This document shows positions 16,324 through 25,685 of a stretch of 64,000 nt of DNA, one piece after another. Each line of letters opens with the position of its first letter. Positions within the stretch are counted from its first letter, which is position 1. The DNA lies in contig NZ_SUMG01000001.1 of assembly GCF_009910325.1 (NCBI RefSeq), positions 248,001 through 312,000 of the forward strand, given 5' to 3'. Under the pieces are notes generated by a model. That model was not told the DNA's origin and made no database searches. It worked only from the letters and a program-made list of their open reading frames with translations. A program made the position numbers and the translations under genes. The DNA is from Isachenkonia alkalipeptolytica (GTDB lineage: Bacteria; Bacillota; Clostridia; Peptostreptococcales; T1SED10-28).

Positions 16324-17430
16324 ATGTATATTCAATGCACACAAAAGCTTAGAGAGAAGATGGGTTTAATGGAAAGAGATCTTATCTCGGGAAAGGATTA
16401 TCAACAATATCCCAGTTCCCTAAGGGCATGGCACGGGAATTTGATTGAATACAACGAAAAGCAGTCGGTGGTGCTGATCAATGATGAAACCCGTTATGGG
16501 GTTCTCTTATTTGGAATGAAGGATAAGGAGTTTAAAAAGATCGACGGGCTGATCCTTGAGGGGATTCGTGTTGCCCTGGAAATGGAAGGGGTGAGACCGG
16601 AAGTCATCGAAGAATACTTACAGGAGGAAAAAGGGATTTTCTATGGAAAAACAAAAAATCGGAGCACGGTTGCCAAACTTAATAGCACTACAAGAAATCT
16701 TCATATGTCCCATCGGGCCCTGGAAGAGGACCGGATCATTCAGCGGAACCTCTCTCGGTTGGAAAGTCGATATCCTGTTGAACACGGCGGATATCCCTAT
16801 GCTTTAATGCTTCTGAATCTTCATGCCTTTGACCCTTATAGGAAAAAAAGCGTCGTTGAAACACCCCTTTATCAGTTGAAGATTCAGCTTGACCTGAAGG
16901 GCCATGAAGTTTACCGAAGGGTTGCGGTCCCGGGACTTTTTACCTTTAGACAGCTCCACAGAATCATTATGATGGTTTTTGATTGGCATGAAACTCACCT
17001 TCATTTTTTTGAAATAGAGAAAGAGAATGGGGAATCTATCCGGATTTTAATGGACGATGATCCGGAAACCTTGGAGTGTTTTAATGAAGAAGCTCATCAG
17101 ATCATGATGGATAAAACAACGTTGTTGCAGGATGTTTTTCCTCGACACAACCTGGTTAAATACACTTATGATCTCGGAGATCACTGGGTACACAAAATAG
17201 AACTGGAGCAAATCACGATGGCTAATCAGCTGGAAGGTGAATACCTGGGCGGTATGGGGGACCGGCCTCCGGAGGATGTAGGCGGTGAATCGGGCTTTAA
17301 GGAATATCTTGAGGTGATCAGAGATGAAGAGCATTCGGATCATGAAAGGATGAAAATCTGGGGGGAAAGTCAGAAAGAAAAGCCCAGGGATTCCCAACGA
17401 ATTAACCAAAGGATTCGATGGATCTTTTAA
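16324..17430 (+). CDS. DUF6933-like / plasmid pRiA4b Orf3-like fusion protein
   Basis: 368 residues in two parts. The first 110 or so (MYIQCTQKLREKMG... with an SSLRAWHGNL block) match the DUF6933 type. From about residue 175 the pRiA4b ORF-3 fold is recognisable: YQLKIQLDLKGHEVYRRVAVPG, TFRQLHRIIMMVFDWHETHLHFFEI and the later KYTYDLGDHWVHKIELE and GGMGDRPPEDVGG. Neither half has an established biochemical role. pRiA4b-Orf3 domains are often found near mobile elements, but none is seen here. Confidence 0.8.
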   Translation: MYIQCTQKLREKMGLMERDLISGKDYQQYPSSLRAWHGNLIEYNEKQSVVLINDETRYGVLLFGMKDKEFKKIDGLILEGIRVALEMEGVRPEVIEEYLQEEKGIFYGKTKNRSTVAKLNSTTRNLHMSHRALEEDRIIQRNLSRLESRYPVEHGGYPYALMLLNLHAFDPYRKKSVVETPLYQLKIQLDLKGHEVYRRVAVPGLFTFRQLHRIIMMVFDWHETHLHFFEIEKENGESIRILMDDDPETLECFNEEAHQIMMDKTTLLQDVFPRHNLVKYTYDLGDHWVHKIELEQITMANQLEGEYLGGMGDRPPEDVGGESGFKEYLEVIRDEEHSDHERMKIWGESQKEKPRDSQRINQRIRWIF

Positions 17431-17633
17431 AATGAATGGCAGTGGTTTTAAGGATGGGGGGCTCAGACTTTACTGTTTAGAACACCTATGTTATTAGGAA
17501 TAATGGTTCATTAAGAATAAGCACGAAAAGGTGGCTAAAAGGAGTGCTGGGAATCATTTAAAATACTCCTTATAAACGCAAGAGGCTTTGGTGCAAGGGA
17601 AAAAATGAAATACTGCTATAACCTAAATAATTG

Positions 17634-17671
17634 TCGTCGGAGAATCCTTTTTAATTCTTCGGCGATTTTTT
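17634..17671 (+). terminator. Intrinsic terminator
   Basis: Stem TCGTCGGAGAAT / ATTCTTCGGCGA with one G-U pair, followed by six T residues (17666-17671). It lies 200 nt after the gene it would terminate; the stretch between shows nothing else. Confidence 0.85.
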
Positions 17672-17706
17672 GAGAAGGAATTTTAGAAAATTAAAGGATT
17701 TATGAA

Positions 17707-17741
17707 CCGGTTTATCGAATTAAATAATAGGCCGGTTTATC
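17707..17741 (+). repeat. Short direct repeat upstream of a methyltransferase gene
   Basis: CCGGTTTATC occurs at 17707-17716 and 17732-17741, a 25-bp period, 50 nt upstream of the start codon. It could be a tandem regulator site; the function is unknown. Confidence 0.4.
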
Positions 17742-17790
17742 TAATAGCTATCGGAATCTATAAACTATGAAACATCAAAGGAGGCTGTAC

Positions 17791-18417
17791 ATGCTAAGCA
17801 AAGAAAATTTTGACCGATGGTCGGAAGAGTATGATGAAAGCATTCAAAAAAGCAAAGGCTATCCCTTTGAGGGGTATTATGATGTCCTTGGATATGTACA
17901 GGGAAAAATCAAAGGGCAGGGGACGGTGAAGGTATTAGATATCGGTGTCGGTACGGGACAACTCACCCAGCAGCTTTATAAAAATGGAGCCCGTATTTTC
18001 GGGCTGGATTTTTCGGAGAAGATGATTCGGGAAGCCCGAAAGAAGATGCCCGAGGCAGTGTTTTTTCAACAGGATCTAAATGAAGGGGTCCCTACAGAAA
18101 TTCGTGAAGAAAAGTTTGACTATATTGTCTCTTCCTATGTACTGCATCATTTCCATAATACCGTAAAGATGGGCATCATCGAAGAACTGCGCAATCTTCT
18201 ATACCCTAAGGGAGAAATCCTGGTGGCGGATGTAGCCTTTGAAAATGAAGAAGATTTGAATCGCTGCAAACAAAAATGTGGTAATGAATGGGATGATGAG
18301 GAATTTTATATGATTGGAAAAGAGATGACCGAAGCTTTAGAAAAAAATGGACTGGAATCGGATTATCAGCAGATCTCCTCCTGTGCCGGGGTACTAAGTA
18401 TTCAGAGTAATAATTAG
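17791..18417 (+). CDS. Class I SAM-dependent methyltransferase
   Basis: About 208 residues. Motif I VLDIGVGTGQLTQQL and the acidic GLDFSEKMI end of beta2 are clear, followed by DYIVSSYVLHHF (motif II region). The family resembles YrrT/UbiE-like small-molecule methyltransferases; the substrate is unknown. The ATG at 17791 has AAAGGAGG 7 nt upstream, so the in-frame ATG at 17767, which lacks an SD, is not used. Monocistronic. Confidence 0.85.
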   Translation: MLSKENFDRWSEEYDESIQKSKGYPFEGYYDVLGYVQGKIKGQGTVKVLDIGVGTGQLTQQLYKNGARIFGLDFSEKMIREARKKMPEAVFFQQDLNEGVPTEIREEKFDYIVSSYVLHHFHNTVKMGIIEELRNLLYPKGEILVADVAFENEEDLNRCKQKCGNEWDDEEFYMIGKEMTEALEKNGLESDYQQISSCAGVLSIQSNN

Positions 18418-18544
18418 CAAAAGTGGCCTGAGAAATTTTTGCTGAGGACTCTCTAATAGCCGGCAAGGGATGCAATTTGTTATAGAAAAGTACTTGTTAT
18501 GAGAAATCACTTAAAAAGAAAAAACCGAAATGGGGAATGACAAA

Positions 18545-19381
18545 ATGAAATACTGCAATGTATGTGAAAAGCACGTTGAACCGGTAAAAGCCGACTGGAA
18601 CTGGAAATGGTTCATCCTGTTAGTCTTAACAGTGGTGGGATGGATTCCTTATGTAATTTATCATGTTTTTTTAAAGAAAAATAATCGGTGTTCCATATGT
18701 CAATCAGATGAACTGTCAAAGTTCAGTCCTGAAGAACGGGCAGAAAATAAAAAAAGAAGAGAGATGAGAAAAGCAAAGAGGGCAGCCCAAAAGGGTGAAG
18801 GTAACGTGGGTTTTGAAGAGGACCTGATGGATGTTTTTGATGATGAAACGGAAAATTTATTAAAAAAAGCCGACATAGCCTTTGAAGAGGGGGAGGGTGA
18901 TCAGGCTGTAAAACTGATTGACAAAGCATTGGATATTTATGAAGAGGATGAGGATGTAACCGGATCGTTTCCCTTATATAAGAAAAAAGCCTTCTATTTA
19001 TATAAGAGCGGAAGGAACGATGAAGCCTGGGAACTATACAATCACATGTATAGTAAATGTGACGAAAAGCGTATACTTCTGGCACAATTGTTCAATGAGA
19101 AAAGAAAGATGCTGGAATTTGAAGGGAAATACTTAGGCGCTCTCCGGGAGGCGATCATGGCAAAGATATACTATGATTGGTGTTATCTGGATAAGGACCG
19201 GAGCGACGAAATCGATTATGATTGGACTGAGGACGATTCTTTTAATGAGTTAGCCAGAAAAGCGGAGAAAGAACATCGGTGGGAGGAAGCCAGGCAAGTT
19301 TTGGTGGAAGCCTATGATGACCTGGAAAACCTTGACTTTCCTGAGGTGAACAAAAAGGTGCACACTCTTTTTAGGAAGTAG
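18545..19381 (+). CDS. Zinc-ribbon / single-TM / TPR-like protein
   Basis: About 278 residues. It begins MKYCNVCEKHVEP (C-x2-C), has a hydrophobic segment WFILLVLTVVGWIPYVIYHVF near residues 26-46, then a second C-x2-C in NRCSICQSDELS, so the zinc ribbon is split around a membrane helix. A basic segment follows, and the C-terminal 190 residues form helical repeats of TPR type. I chose the ATG at 18545, with GGGGA about 8 nt upstream, over the ATG at 18530. No function can be named. Confidence 0.7.
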   Translation: MKYCNVCEKHVEPVKADWNWKWFILLVLTVVGWIPYVIYHVFLKKNNRCSICQSDELSKFSPEERAENKKRREMRKAKRAAQKGEGNVGFEEDLMDVFDDETENLLKKADIAFEEGEGDQAVKLIDKALDIYEEDEDVTGSFPLYKKKAFYLYKSGRNDEAWELYNHMYSKCDEKRILLAQLFNEKRKMLEFEGKYLGALREAIMAKIYYDWCYLDKDRSDEIDYDWTEDDSFNELARKAEKEHRWEEARQVLVEAYDDLENLDFPEVNKKVHTLFRK

Positions 19382-19404
19382 TCATAACCAGGGCAAGGAT
19401 ATAC

Positions 19405-19439
19405 AGGGACAGGAACCCTTCGGTTTCCTGTCCCTTTTT
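19405..19439 (+). terminator. Intrinsic terminator with GGGACAGG stem
   Basis: AGGGACAGGAA (19405-19415) pairs with TTCCTGTCCCT (19425-19435), ending in a five-T run. The stem shares GGGACAGG with the hairpin at 15186. Confidence 0.9.
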
Positions 19440-19458
19440 CCGGCCTGCCCGAATGGGT

Positions 19459-19569
19459 CTAATAATAAATCTGTGGCTTGATGGGGAGCACTTCCTCAAT
19501 ATAAATTGATGCGTAGGAAAGCTCCTCTTTATCTTCTTTGTAAATACGATCCATGGTATCGGTCTTCAT
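19459..19569 (-). CDS. Small ORF, 36 residues
   Basis: On the minus strand AAAGGAGG lies 6 nt before an ATG that opens a 36-codon frame (MKTDTMDRIYKEDKEELSY..., ending in PQIYY). The SD is as good as any in the window. The acidic, tyrosine-rich peptide has no cysteine or signal sequence. It could be a real small protein or the shortened remnant of a larger gene. It is not recognised. Confidence 0.45.
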   Translation of the reverse strand: MKTDTMDRIYKEDKEELSYASIYIEEVLPIKPQIYY

Positions 19570-19583
19570 CGGAAACCTCCTTT

Positions 19584-19880
19584 CACTAAATAAACGGATG
19601 GCAGAGGAAAAGGTTACAGTGTAGTTTAAAAAATCACTTCATTAATGTAATGGCATAAGAAAAGGAGACAAGGAGAAAAAGAGAAGAAGGAAATCATAAC
19701 ATTTCCGGAATTTTTAATGGGAGTTTTTGAAATTTTCTTTTCAATCTCGAAATAATCCTTTATACTAATAAATAGTATATGATCGAAATTAAGTACTGTT
19801 CACTGAACTGTTGCAAGATTTGCCTAAAATCCAAAAATAAAGGGGAAACACACTTTACCTAATATTCAGGAGGCCGGAAG
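19584..19880. other. Intergenic, nothing firm
   Basis: An A/T-rich spacer between two divergent starts. TTTATACTAATA near 19751 could hold a -10 for the GGDEF gene; there is no clear dyad or RNA. Confidence 0.4.
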
Positions 19881-22058
19881 ATGAGTAAATTATTAGAGAA
19901 GTATAAAAAGCTTCTTATAGAAGCTAAAAAACTTGAGCGGATTAATCCTAAGGAGGGGGCCCTTTTAGCAGAGGAGGTTCGAAGTTTTGCAAAAGAGCAC
20001 AATCATGAAATACTGGAGTCAGAGGCCCTACTTCGGATCGGTCGATGCAGTTATTTGAAGGGAGACTTGGAAGCGGCTTCTGGTATTTTGAATGAAGGAC
20101 TATTGCTGGTGGACGGTCTGGGGGCCAAGGAAGTGGAATGTGAAATGAATTTATCCATGGGCAACACCTACTACTTTATGGAGATCCATGATCAGGCGGT
20201 TTCATATTATACAAAGGCTTTGGATATTTCAAGAAAAGAAAACTTAATCCATTTGGAAGCGGGAATATTGAACAATATTGCAGCTATTTTTTATAGTCTG
20301 GAGGATATGGAGGATTCCCTTGAGTATATCAAAAGCGGGATGGGTCGCCAAAAAGAAGGTAGCGATGCTTTTCTGGAAACTTCTTTTGCTTATAATCTTG
20401 CAGAGCTTTACTATAGGAATGCTCAAATGACCGAAGCCAGGAGTCAGATTGATCGAACTATGGAGATGATCGATGGAAATAAAGATCGATTACTGTATGC
20501 GAAAGTCTTACATATTTTAGGTTTGATTGAAAACGAAGAGGGGAAAAAAGAAAGTTGCTTTACCCATCTGGAAATGGCTTTGGAAATATCCATTGAAACG
20601 AAGGAGTTTTTAATGGAAATGGAACTCCGTTTGGACTTAGCGGAGTGCCTAATCAAGGAGAAAAAAACGGACCGAAGTATAAGGATTCTCCAGGAGGCAG
20701 TGGAGAAAAATACCAAAAATGAATTTGGCACGGCGATGTTAAAGATCTATCGAAAGCTTGCAGAATACTATGATCTTAGAGGAGAGCAGGAAAGTGCCAA
20801 CTATTATTATCGAAAACATCTTTTGACTTTACAGGGAATCGAAGAAGAAAAAAAGCGGGAAAGGGTTCGGGGAATCAAGCTGCACTTGAAATTAAAACAA
20901 TATAAGGATGAAACCGAGTTATATAAAAATCTATCCTCAAAACTTCAAGAAAAAACCGGACTTCTTTCGGACTCCTATAAGCAGATGCAAATAGTCAGTG
21001 AGATAGGGCAAAAGATCACGGCGAAACTTGATATTGAAAGCATTTTTGAGGATTTGTACAAGGATATGAGTCGGTTGATGAAGCTTAATACCTTAGGGAT
21101 TGGAATTTATGATCGCAAGACCTGTTCCATAAAGTATAGTCTGTCGATGGAGGACGGAGAAATAATGCCAGTCCACCGTATCAATTTAGAAAATCCCAGC
21201 AGCTTAGCCGCCTATTCCGTCAACCAGGATCAGGAACTGATTATCAATGACATGGAAAAGGAATATCATCAATACGTCAACAAGAGAAGCTCCAGTGTGG
21301 GGAAACCTTCAAAATCCGCAGTATTTATCCCTCTCAAGGTGAAAGAAAAACTGATTGGGGTGTTAACGGTGCAATCCAGAGAAATTAACTCCTACTCCGA
21401 CAAAAGCTTGATGGCTTTAAATACCCTAGCTTCCTATATTGCAATTGCCATTAATAATGCTCAGAAGTCTCAGGATCTAAAAAAGGAAATTCAAAACAAG
21501 GAAAGGGCACAAAAAAGCTTACAGGTATTAAATAAGAAACTGAAGAAGCTTTCCAATAAGGATGGTTTAACGAAAGTAGCCAATCGAAGGTATTTGGACT
21601 ATCAATTGGAAAAGGATTGGCAAAAAGCCCTTAAACATGCTCAGAAAATTTCACTGCTGCTTTTGGATATCGACTATTTTAAAGAATACAATGACTTTTA
21701 CGGACACTTAAAAGGGGACGAGGTCTTAAAAAAAATTGCGGAGATTTTGACCCGGACACTGGAAGAAGAGGTTTTAGAGGATACCGTCGCTCGATACGGA
21801 GGAGATGAGTTTATGGTGGTCTTACCGGAAGCCGATCTTGAGAAAGGAAAGAAAATAGCCGATAAAGTCATGAGGGAAATGAAAAAGGAAGAAATTCAGC
21901 ATGAAGAGAGTCCCTTGCTTAATCGGGTATCCCTGTCTATAGGTATTGCAACGGTAATTCCGGAGGGCAACAATCACACCTGCTTAATAAATAAGGCGGA
22001 CCAGGCCCTTTATAAAGCCAAGAGAAACGGAAGAAACCGCATCGGAGCTATCGGATAG
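19881..22058 (+). CDS. TPR-GAF-GGDEF diguanylate cyclase
   Basis: 725 residues and soluble. The N-terminal 310 residues are tetratricopeptide-type helical repeats, followed by a coiled coil (about 315-370), a GAF domain (about 375-530) and a GGDEF domain. The active-site loop RYGGDEF lies near residue 640, with LLDIDYFKEYNDFYGH upstream, so it should make cyclic di-GMP from GTP. The inhibitory I-site RxxD is not conserved: the position before TVARYGGDEF reads VLED. Signal input through the GAF or TPR part is unknown. AGGAGG precedes the ATG. Confidence 0.92.
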   Translation: MSKLLEKYKKLLIEAKKLERINPKEGALLAEEVRSFAKEHNHEILESEALLRIGRCSYLKGDLEAASGILNEGLLLVDGLGAKEVECEMNLSMGNTYYFMEIHDQAVSYYTKALDISRKENLIHLEAGILNNIAAIFYSLEDMEDSLEYIKSGMGRQKEGSDAFLETSFAYNLAELYYRNAQMTEARSQIDRTMEMIDGNKDRLLYAKVLHILGLIENEEGKKESCFTHLEMALEISIETKEFLMEMELRLDLAECLIKEKKTDRSIRILQEAVEKNTKNEFGTAMLKIYRKLAEYYDLRGEQESANYYYRKHLLTLQGIEEEKKRERVRGIKLHLKLKQYKDETELYKNLSSKLQEKTGLLSDSYKQMQIVSEIGQKITAKLDIESIFEDLYKDMSRLMKLNTLGIGIYDRKTCSIKYSLSMEDGEIMPVHRINLENPSSLAAYSVNQDQELIINDMEKEYHQYVNKRSSSVGKPSKSAVFIPLKVKEKLIGVLTVQSREINSYSDKSLMALNTLASYIAIAINNAQKSQDLKKEIQNKERAQKSLQVLNKKLKKLSNKDGLTKVANRRYLDYQLEKDWQKALKHAQKISLLLLDIDYFKEYNDFYGHLKGDEVLKKIAEILTRTLEEEVLEDTVARYGGDEFMVVLPEADLEKGKKIADKVMREMKKEEIQHEESPLLNRVSLSIGIATVIPEGNNHTCLINKADQALYKAKRNGRNRIGAIG

Positions 22059-22189
22059 CCCAAAATACCTCAAAGAGGCCGAAGGTGCTTGAGGCATTTC
22101 ATAAAAACTCTATATCAAAGAGAAAGACTTTGCACCATGGAAAGTACCAAGCCTTGAGACATATAAGTATATGGAAGACTAATGTAAAC

Positions 22190-22228
22190 TACCCCCTCTT
22201 CGTTGATTTGAAGGCGGGGGTAATTTTT
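22190..22228 (+). terminator. Intrinsic terminator after the GGDEF gene
   Basis: TACCCCC (22190-22196) pairs with GGGGGTA (22216-22222), with inner CTTC/GAAG pairing, followed by a T-run. Confidence 0.85.
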
Positions 22229-22589
22229 AATTAATTTCAAGTTTGTTCACTGATTTTGTATGATTTCTAGGGTTTATCAGATGAAAGTGGATCGAATAAT
22301 TCCAAAGGTATCACAAAGGATAAAGAAAAAGCAATGATATTACCAGCACCCTCAATGGTTCTGCCGGTTTCAAGGTTTTTCACTCGTTGATACTTGCTTT
22401 AGGAATCACATAGAACAACACTGCTGCAATTAGAAAAATCGAAGGTAATATTGATCCAAGTCAATGCTATCAGTTATAAACCTATTGAATAAAAATAGTT
22501 AAGACTTTGGGTCTCACCTTTGCAGTAAAATTTTGAAACATCTGCCTGCGTCGACAGGTAAAGATTCGATTAAAGTTTATGAAATCGTC
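22229..22589 (-). pseudogene. Possible remnant of a membrane-protein gene
   Basis: On the minus strand the frame around 22440-22300 reads FLIAAVLFYVIPKASINE, a stop, then KTLKPAEPLRVLVISLLFLYPL. That looks like a transporter fragment with an internal stop. It is too short and broken to name. Nothing else is visible in this stretch. Confidence 0.25.
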
Positions 22590-22618
22590 TTGTGGAAGGA
22601 CCTCTTTTGGATTATAAT
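22590..22618 (+). promoter_or_regulatory. Sigma-A-type promoter
   Basis: TTGTGG, 17-nt spacer, TATAAT. It would give a leader of about 95 nt before the MFS gene at 22723. Confidence 0.65.
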
Positions 22619-22722
22619 GGCATTATCTTAAAATTTGGCAGAATTTTTCGAATGCAACGATGGAAATCCTGATATTAAGGATAGGATAACATGAAAGAAA
22701 TATATTTAGGAGGAGAGTTCCA

Positions 22723-24012
22723 ATGAATGATGAAAAGTTAGATTCTGGAGAAAATGCCGGCGAAACAGAAAAATTCTCTTATAAAAAGATATGGTGGATC
22801 GGCTTCGGTTTTCTCGGGGTCCAGCTGGCATTCACCAGCTACAACGCCTTTCTTCCTCTAATGTACCGTGAATTTTTTGCATCCCGGGCGGTGGTGGGTC
22901 TTTTGATGGGCACGGACAACCTGATCGGATTGCTTTTGATTCCCATTATCGGGGCCTGGTCGGATCAGATGGACGCTCCCTGGGGACGGAGGCTACCTTT
23001 TATTGTTGTGGCCATACCCATTGCAGCCCTTACTCACTTTGCTATACCTCTGGTTTCATCGGTATTATTTCTATTAATTATTACAGAAATTCTCTTCACC
23101 GCCGCCATGCATTCCTACCGGGGTCCGATAATTTCCTTGATGCCGGACCATACTCCTCCGGAGAAACGCTCCACAGCCAACGGAATCATCAATTTGATGG
23201 GGGGGATCGGAACTCTGGTCAGCTTTGGGATCTTATCCTTACTCTATGACGTGGACCCAAGACTGACCTTTGGTATCGGTGGTGTGGTTCTTTTACTAAG
23301 TTTAGGAGTTGTATGGCGAAAAGTGGATCGCCATCCTCCTTATGTGGACAATGCTCCGAGGTCTTCCACTAACCCGATTAAGGACGCAGCAAGAGGAATT
23401 CGAAATCTGTTAAAGCCGGGCTTTATCGGTCAGTTTCTAATTCTTCTCGCGATGCTGACGTACTTTATCGGTTATGCGGGTCTCAATGCCATGTTTCCCA
23501 TCTACGGGGTGGAAACGCTGGGTCTTACGGAAGGTCGGGCAAATTTTATTCTGACTTCCTTTGCCGGATCTTTTTTAGTATTTGCAATTTTTGCTGGATT
23601 TATCGGTTCGAAAATCGGAAAAATCCCGACCATGTTATGGGGGCTTCTCCTTGTCCCTGTATTATTTCTTGCCGCCATTCCTGTCAGAGCGCCCATAGTG
23701 ATTGCGGGAATCTTTGTTTTAGGAGGACTGGGCTGGGCTCTGGTCAATGTTCAAGCGATGCCCCTGATTGCGGACCTGGGGGGCAGAGACCGGGTAGGCT
23801 TTTATATCGGTCTTTACTATATGTTTACCATGATCGGACAGATGACGGGGCCTTTTATGCTGGGCCTTGCCATGGATCTCATAGGCAATGAAGGGATGTT
23901 CATCGGTGGGGCAGCATTTTACTTTATCGCCTATATATTGATGAAAATCGGGGCGAAAAAACTCAGTGCCAGTCCGGTGGAAATCGCCCGTCAAACCCAA
24001 ACGGAACCTTAA
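22723..24012 (+). CDS. MFS transporter, sugar-carrier type
   Basis: 429 residues with 12 predicted membrane helices. The loop DQMDAPWGRRLPFIV after helix 2 resembles the D-R-T-x-WGRR-PF pattern of SLC45/GPH-type sugar carriers, and the central loop RHPPYVDNAP separates two six-helix halves. The substrate is unknown; the oxidoreductase gene 49 nt downstream suggests a common catabolic job, such as uptake of a polyol or hydroxy acid. AGGAGGAG lies 7 nt before the ATG. Confidence 0.85.
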   Translation: MNDEKLDSGENAGETEKFSYKKIWWIGFGFLGVQLAFTSYNAFLPLMYREFFASRAVVGLLMGTDNLIGLLLIPIIGAWSDQMDAPWGRRLPFIVVAIPIAALTHFAIPLVSSVLFLLIITEILFTAAMHSYRGPIISLMPDHTPPEKRSTANGIINLMGGIGTLVSFGILSLLYDVDPRLTFGIGGVVLLLSLGVVWRKVDRHPPYVDNAPRSSTNPIKDAARGIRNLLKPGFIGQFLILLAMLTYFIGYAGLNAMFPIYGVETLGLTEGRANFILTSFAGSFLVFAIFAGFIGSKIGKIPTMLWGLLLVPVLFLAAIPVRAPIVIAGIFVLGGLGWALVNVQAMPLIADLGGRDRVGFYIGLYYMFTMIGQMTGPFMLGLAMDLIGNEGMFIGGAAFYFIAYILMKIGAKKLSASPVEIARQTQTEP

Positions 24013-24061
24013 AACGAACACAAGCAATCAAAATCATAAGAAATTAAAGGAGCGGATTGTA

Positions 24062-25513
24062 TTGTATGATGTTGCTATTATCGGAGGGGGAGTTGTAGGG
24101 GCATCCATCGCCCGGGAACTCTCAAAATACCATGGAAAGATTGTTTTAATAGAAAAAGAAAGGGACGTTTCCTTAGGTGCAACAAAAGCCAACAGCGGCA
24201 TTGTACACGGTGTATATGCAACAGAATACGGTACACTCAAAGGAAGGCTTGCAGCGAAAGGCAGCCCTATGTTTCAACAACTGAATAAGGAGCTTAATTT
24301 CGGTTATCGGAAAACAGGTTCTTTAGTGGTGGGCTTTAATGAAGCCGACCACAGAAAGATTCAAAAACTTTACTATAATGGAAAGAAGTATGGAGAGAAT
24401 GATCAGGACCTCCAGTTAATCGGTGCTGAGACCATAAATAAGCTTGAACCTCATATCAACGGAGATGTGAAAATGGCTCTTCACAGTAAAAATGTGGGAG
24501 TGGCGTCACCCTACGAGATGACCATCGCCCTTATGGAAAATGCCCTGGCCAATGGTGTGAAGGTGTTCTTCGGTCAGGAAATAAATAAAATTTATCGACG
24601 GGAGAATGACTTTAAAATTCAAGGGGAAAATCAGACCTTTGAGGCGAAGTATATAGTCAATGCTGCAGGGCTTTATAGTGACCGTGTGGCAAGGATGGCG
24701 GGAATCGAGGACTACGAAATTATTCCCAGAAGAGGCCAGTACATTCTCTTCGGGAAGGATCAGGGTCACCTGGTAAACCGAGTGATATTTCAGGTTCCCA
24801 ATGAAAAAGGCAAGGGAATTCTTGTGACTACCACCTTTCACGGGAATTTTATGATTGGACCAAATGCAGAAGAGGTCAATGATCGGGCTGATGTATCCAC
24901 CACAAAGGAAAGTCTGAAGTACATCATCCAAAATGCAAGAAGGTCCATCTCGGATTTTAAGTTGAATCGGGCGATTACCACCTATTCTGGAATCCGGGCA
25001 TCGGTGAAGGAAAAGGATTTCATCATAGAAGGGGACCGGGTAAAGGGAATGATCAATCTTATAGGGATCGATTCCCCCGGCCTGACGGCAGCCCCGGCAA
25101 TTGGAGAAATGGTAAGGGAAATGCTGAAGGAACGGGGGCTTATCTTAAATAAAAAGACTGAGTTCCAGCCTTATCGAGCACCTCTGTTCCATAAAAAAGA
25201 GGAGGACTTTGAAGGGTCTACAGATCATCAGGAACCGGAGAAAAAAGTCATTTGTCGATGCGAAACCGTGACAGAGGAGGAGATTACCGAGAGTTTTCGC
25301 CGGGGACTTCCCGTGGAATCCATCCAGGCAGTGAAGTTTCGAACCCGGGCAGGTATGGGTCAATGCCAGGGAGCCTATTGTCGGTCAAGGGTGAAGGAAA
25401 TCATCCGACGGGAACAGGGGGGTTACAAAGAAAACATTCCCATGACCAGTCATCGGGAGGAGCCGAAAGTTCATAAAGTGGATATTAAAAAGATCAGAAA
25501 AATGGATGTGTAG
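24062..25513 (+). CDS. FAD-dependent oxidoreductase with C-terminal [2Fe-2S] domain (GlpA/LhgO-like)
   Basis: About 483 residues. The N terminus MYDVAIIGGGVVGASIAREL is the FAD-binding GxGxxG fold. A DAO-type catalytic domain runs to about residue 390, with TYSGIRASVKEKDFIIE. The C terminus has a BFD-type iron-sulfur domain with C-x-C (ICRCETVTEEE) and C-x4-C (GQCQGAYC). This matches GlpA-like glycerol-3-phosphate or L-2-hydroxyglutarate dehydrogenases of anaerobes. I chose the TTG at 24062 because AAAGGAG lies 9 nt upstream; a longer upstream frame overlaps the MFS gene and is not family-like. The usual GlpB/GlpC-like partners are absent. Confidence 0.88.
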   Translation: MYDVAIIGGGVVGASIARELSKYHGKIVLIEKERDVSLGATKANSGIVHGVYATEYGTLKGRLAAKGSPMFQQLNKELNFGYRKTGSLVVGFNEADHRKIQKLYYNGKKYGENDQDLQLIGAETINKLEPHINGDVKMALHSKNVGVASPYEMTIALMENALANGVKVFFGQEINKIYRRENDFKIQGENQTFEAKYIVNAAGLYSDRVARMAGIEDYEIIPRRGQYILFGKDQGHLVNRVIFQVPNEKGKGILVTTTFHGNFMIGPNAEEVNDRADVSTTKESLKYIIQNARRSISDFKLNRAITTYSGIRASVKEKDFIIEGDRVKGMINLIGIDSPGLTAAPAIGEMVREMLKERGLILNKKTEFQPYRAPLFHKKEEDFEGSTDHQEPEKKVICRCETVTEEEITESFRRGLPVESIQAVKFRTRAGMGQCQGAYCRSRVKEIIRREQGGYKENIPMTSHREEPKVHKVDIKKIRKMDV

Positions 25514-25685
25514 CAAATAGTCCAAAATAAACATATATCTAAAGAGGACGCAGGTATTTAGAACATTGAAGTTACTAAGATTACCCCGGAGAGAGACCCT
25601 AATGATTTTCGTTTTATTAGTTAATGGAAGTTTTGGTGTTTAAACAAATCGGGTATGATAAAACATTGAGGAGGTCGGCAGAAAA

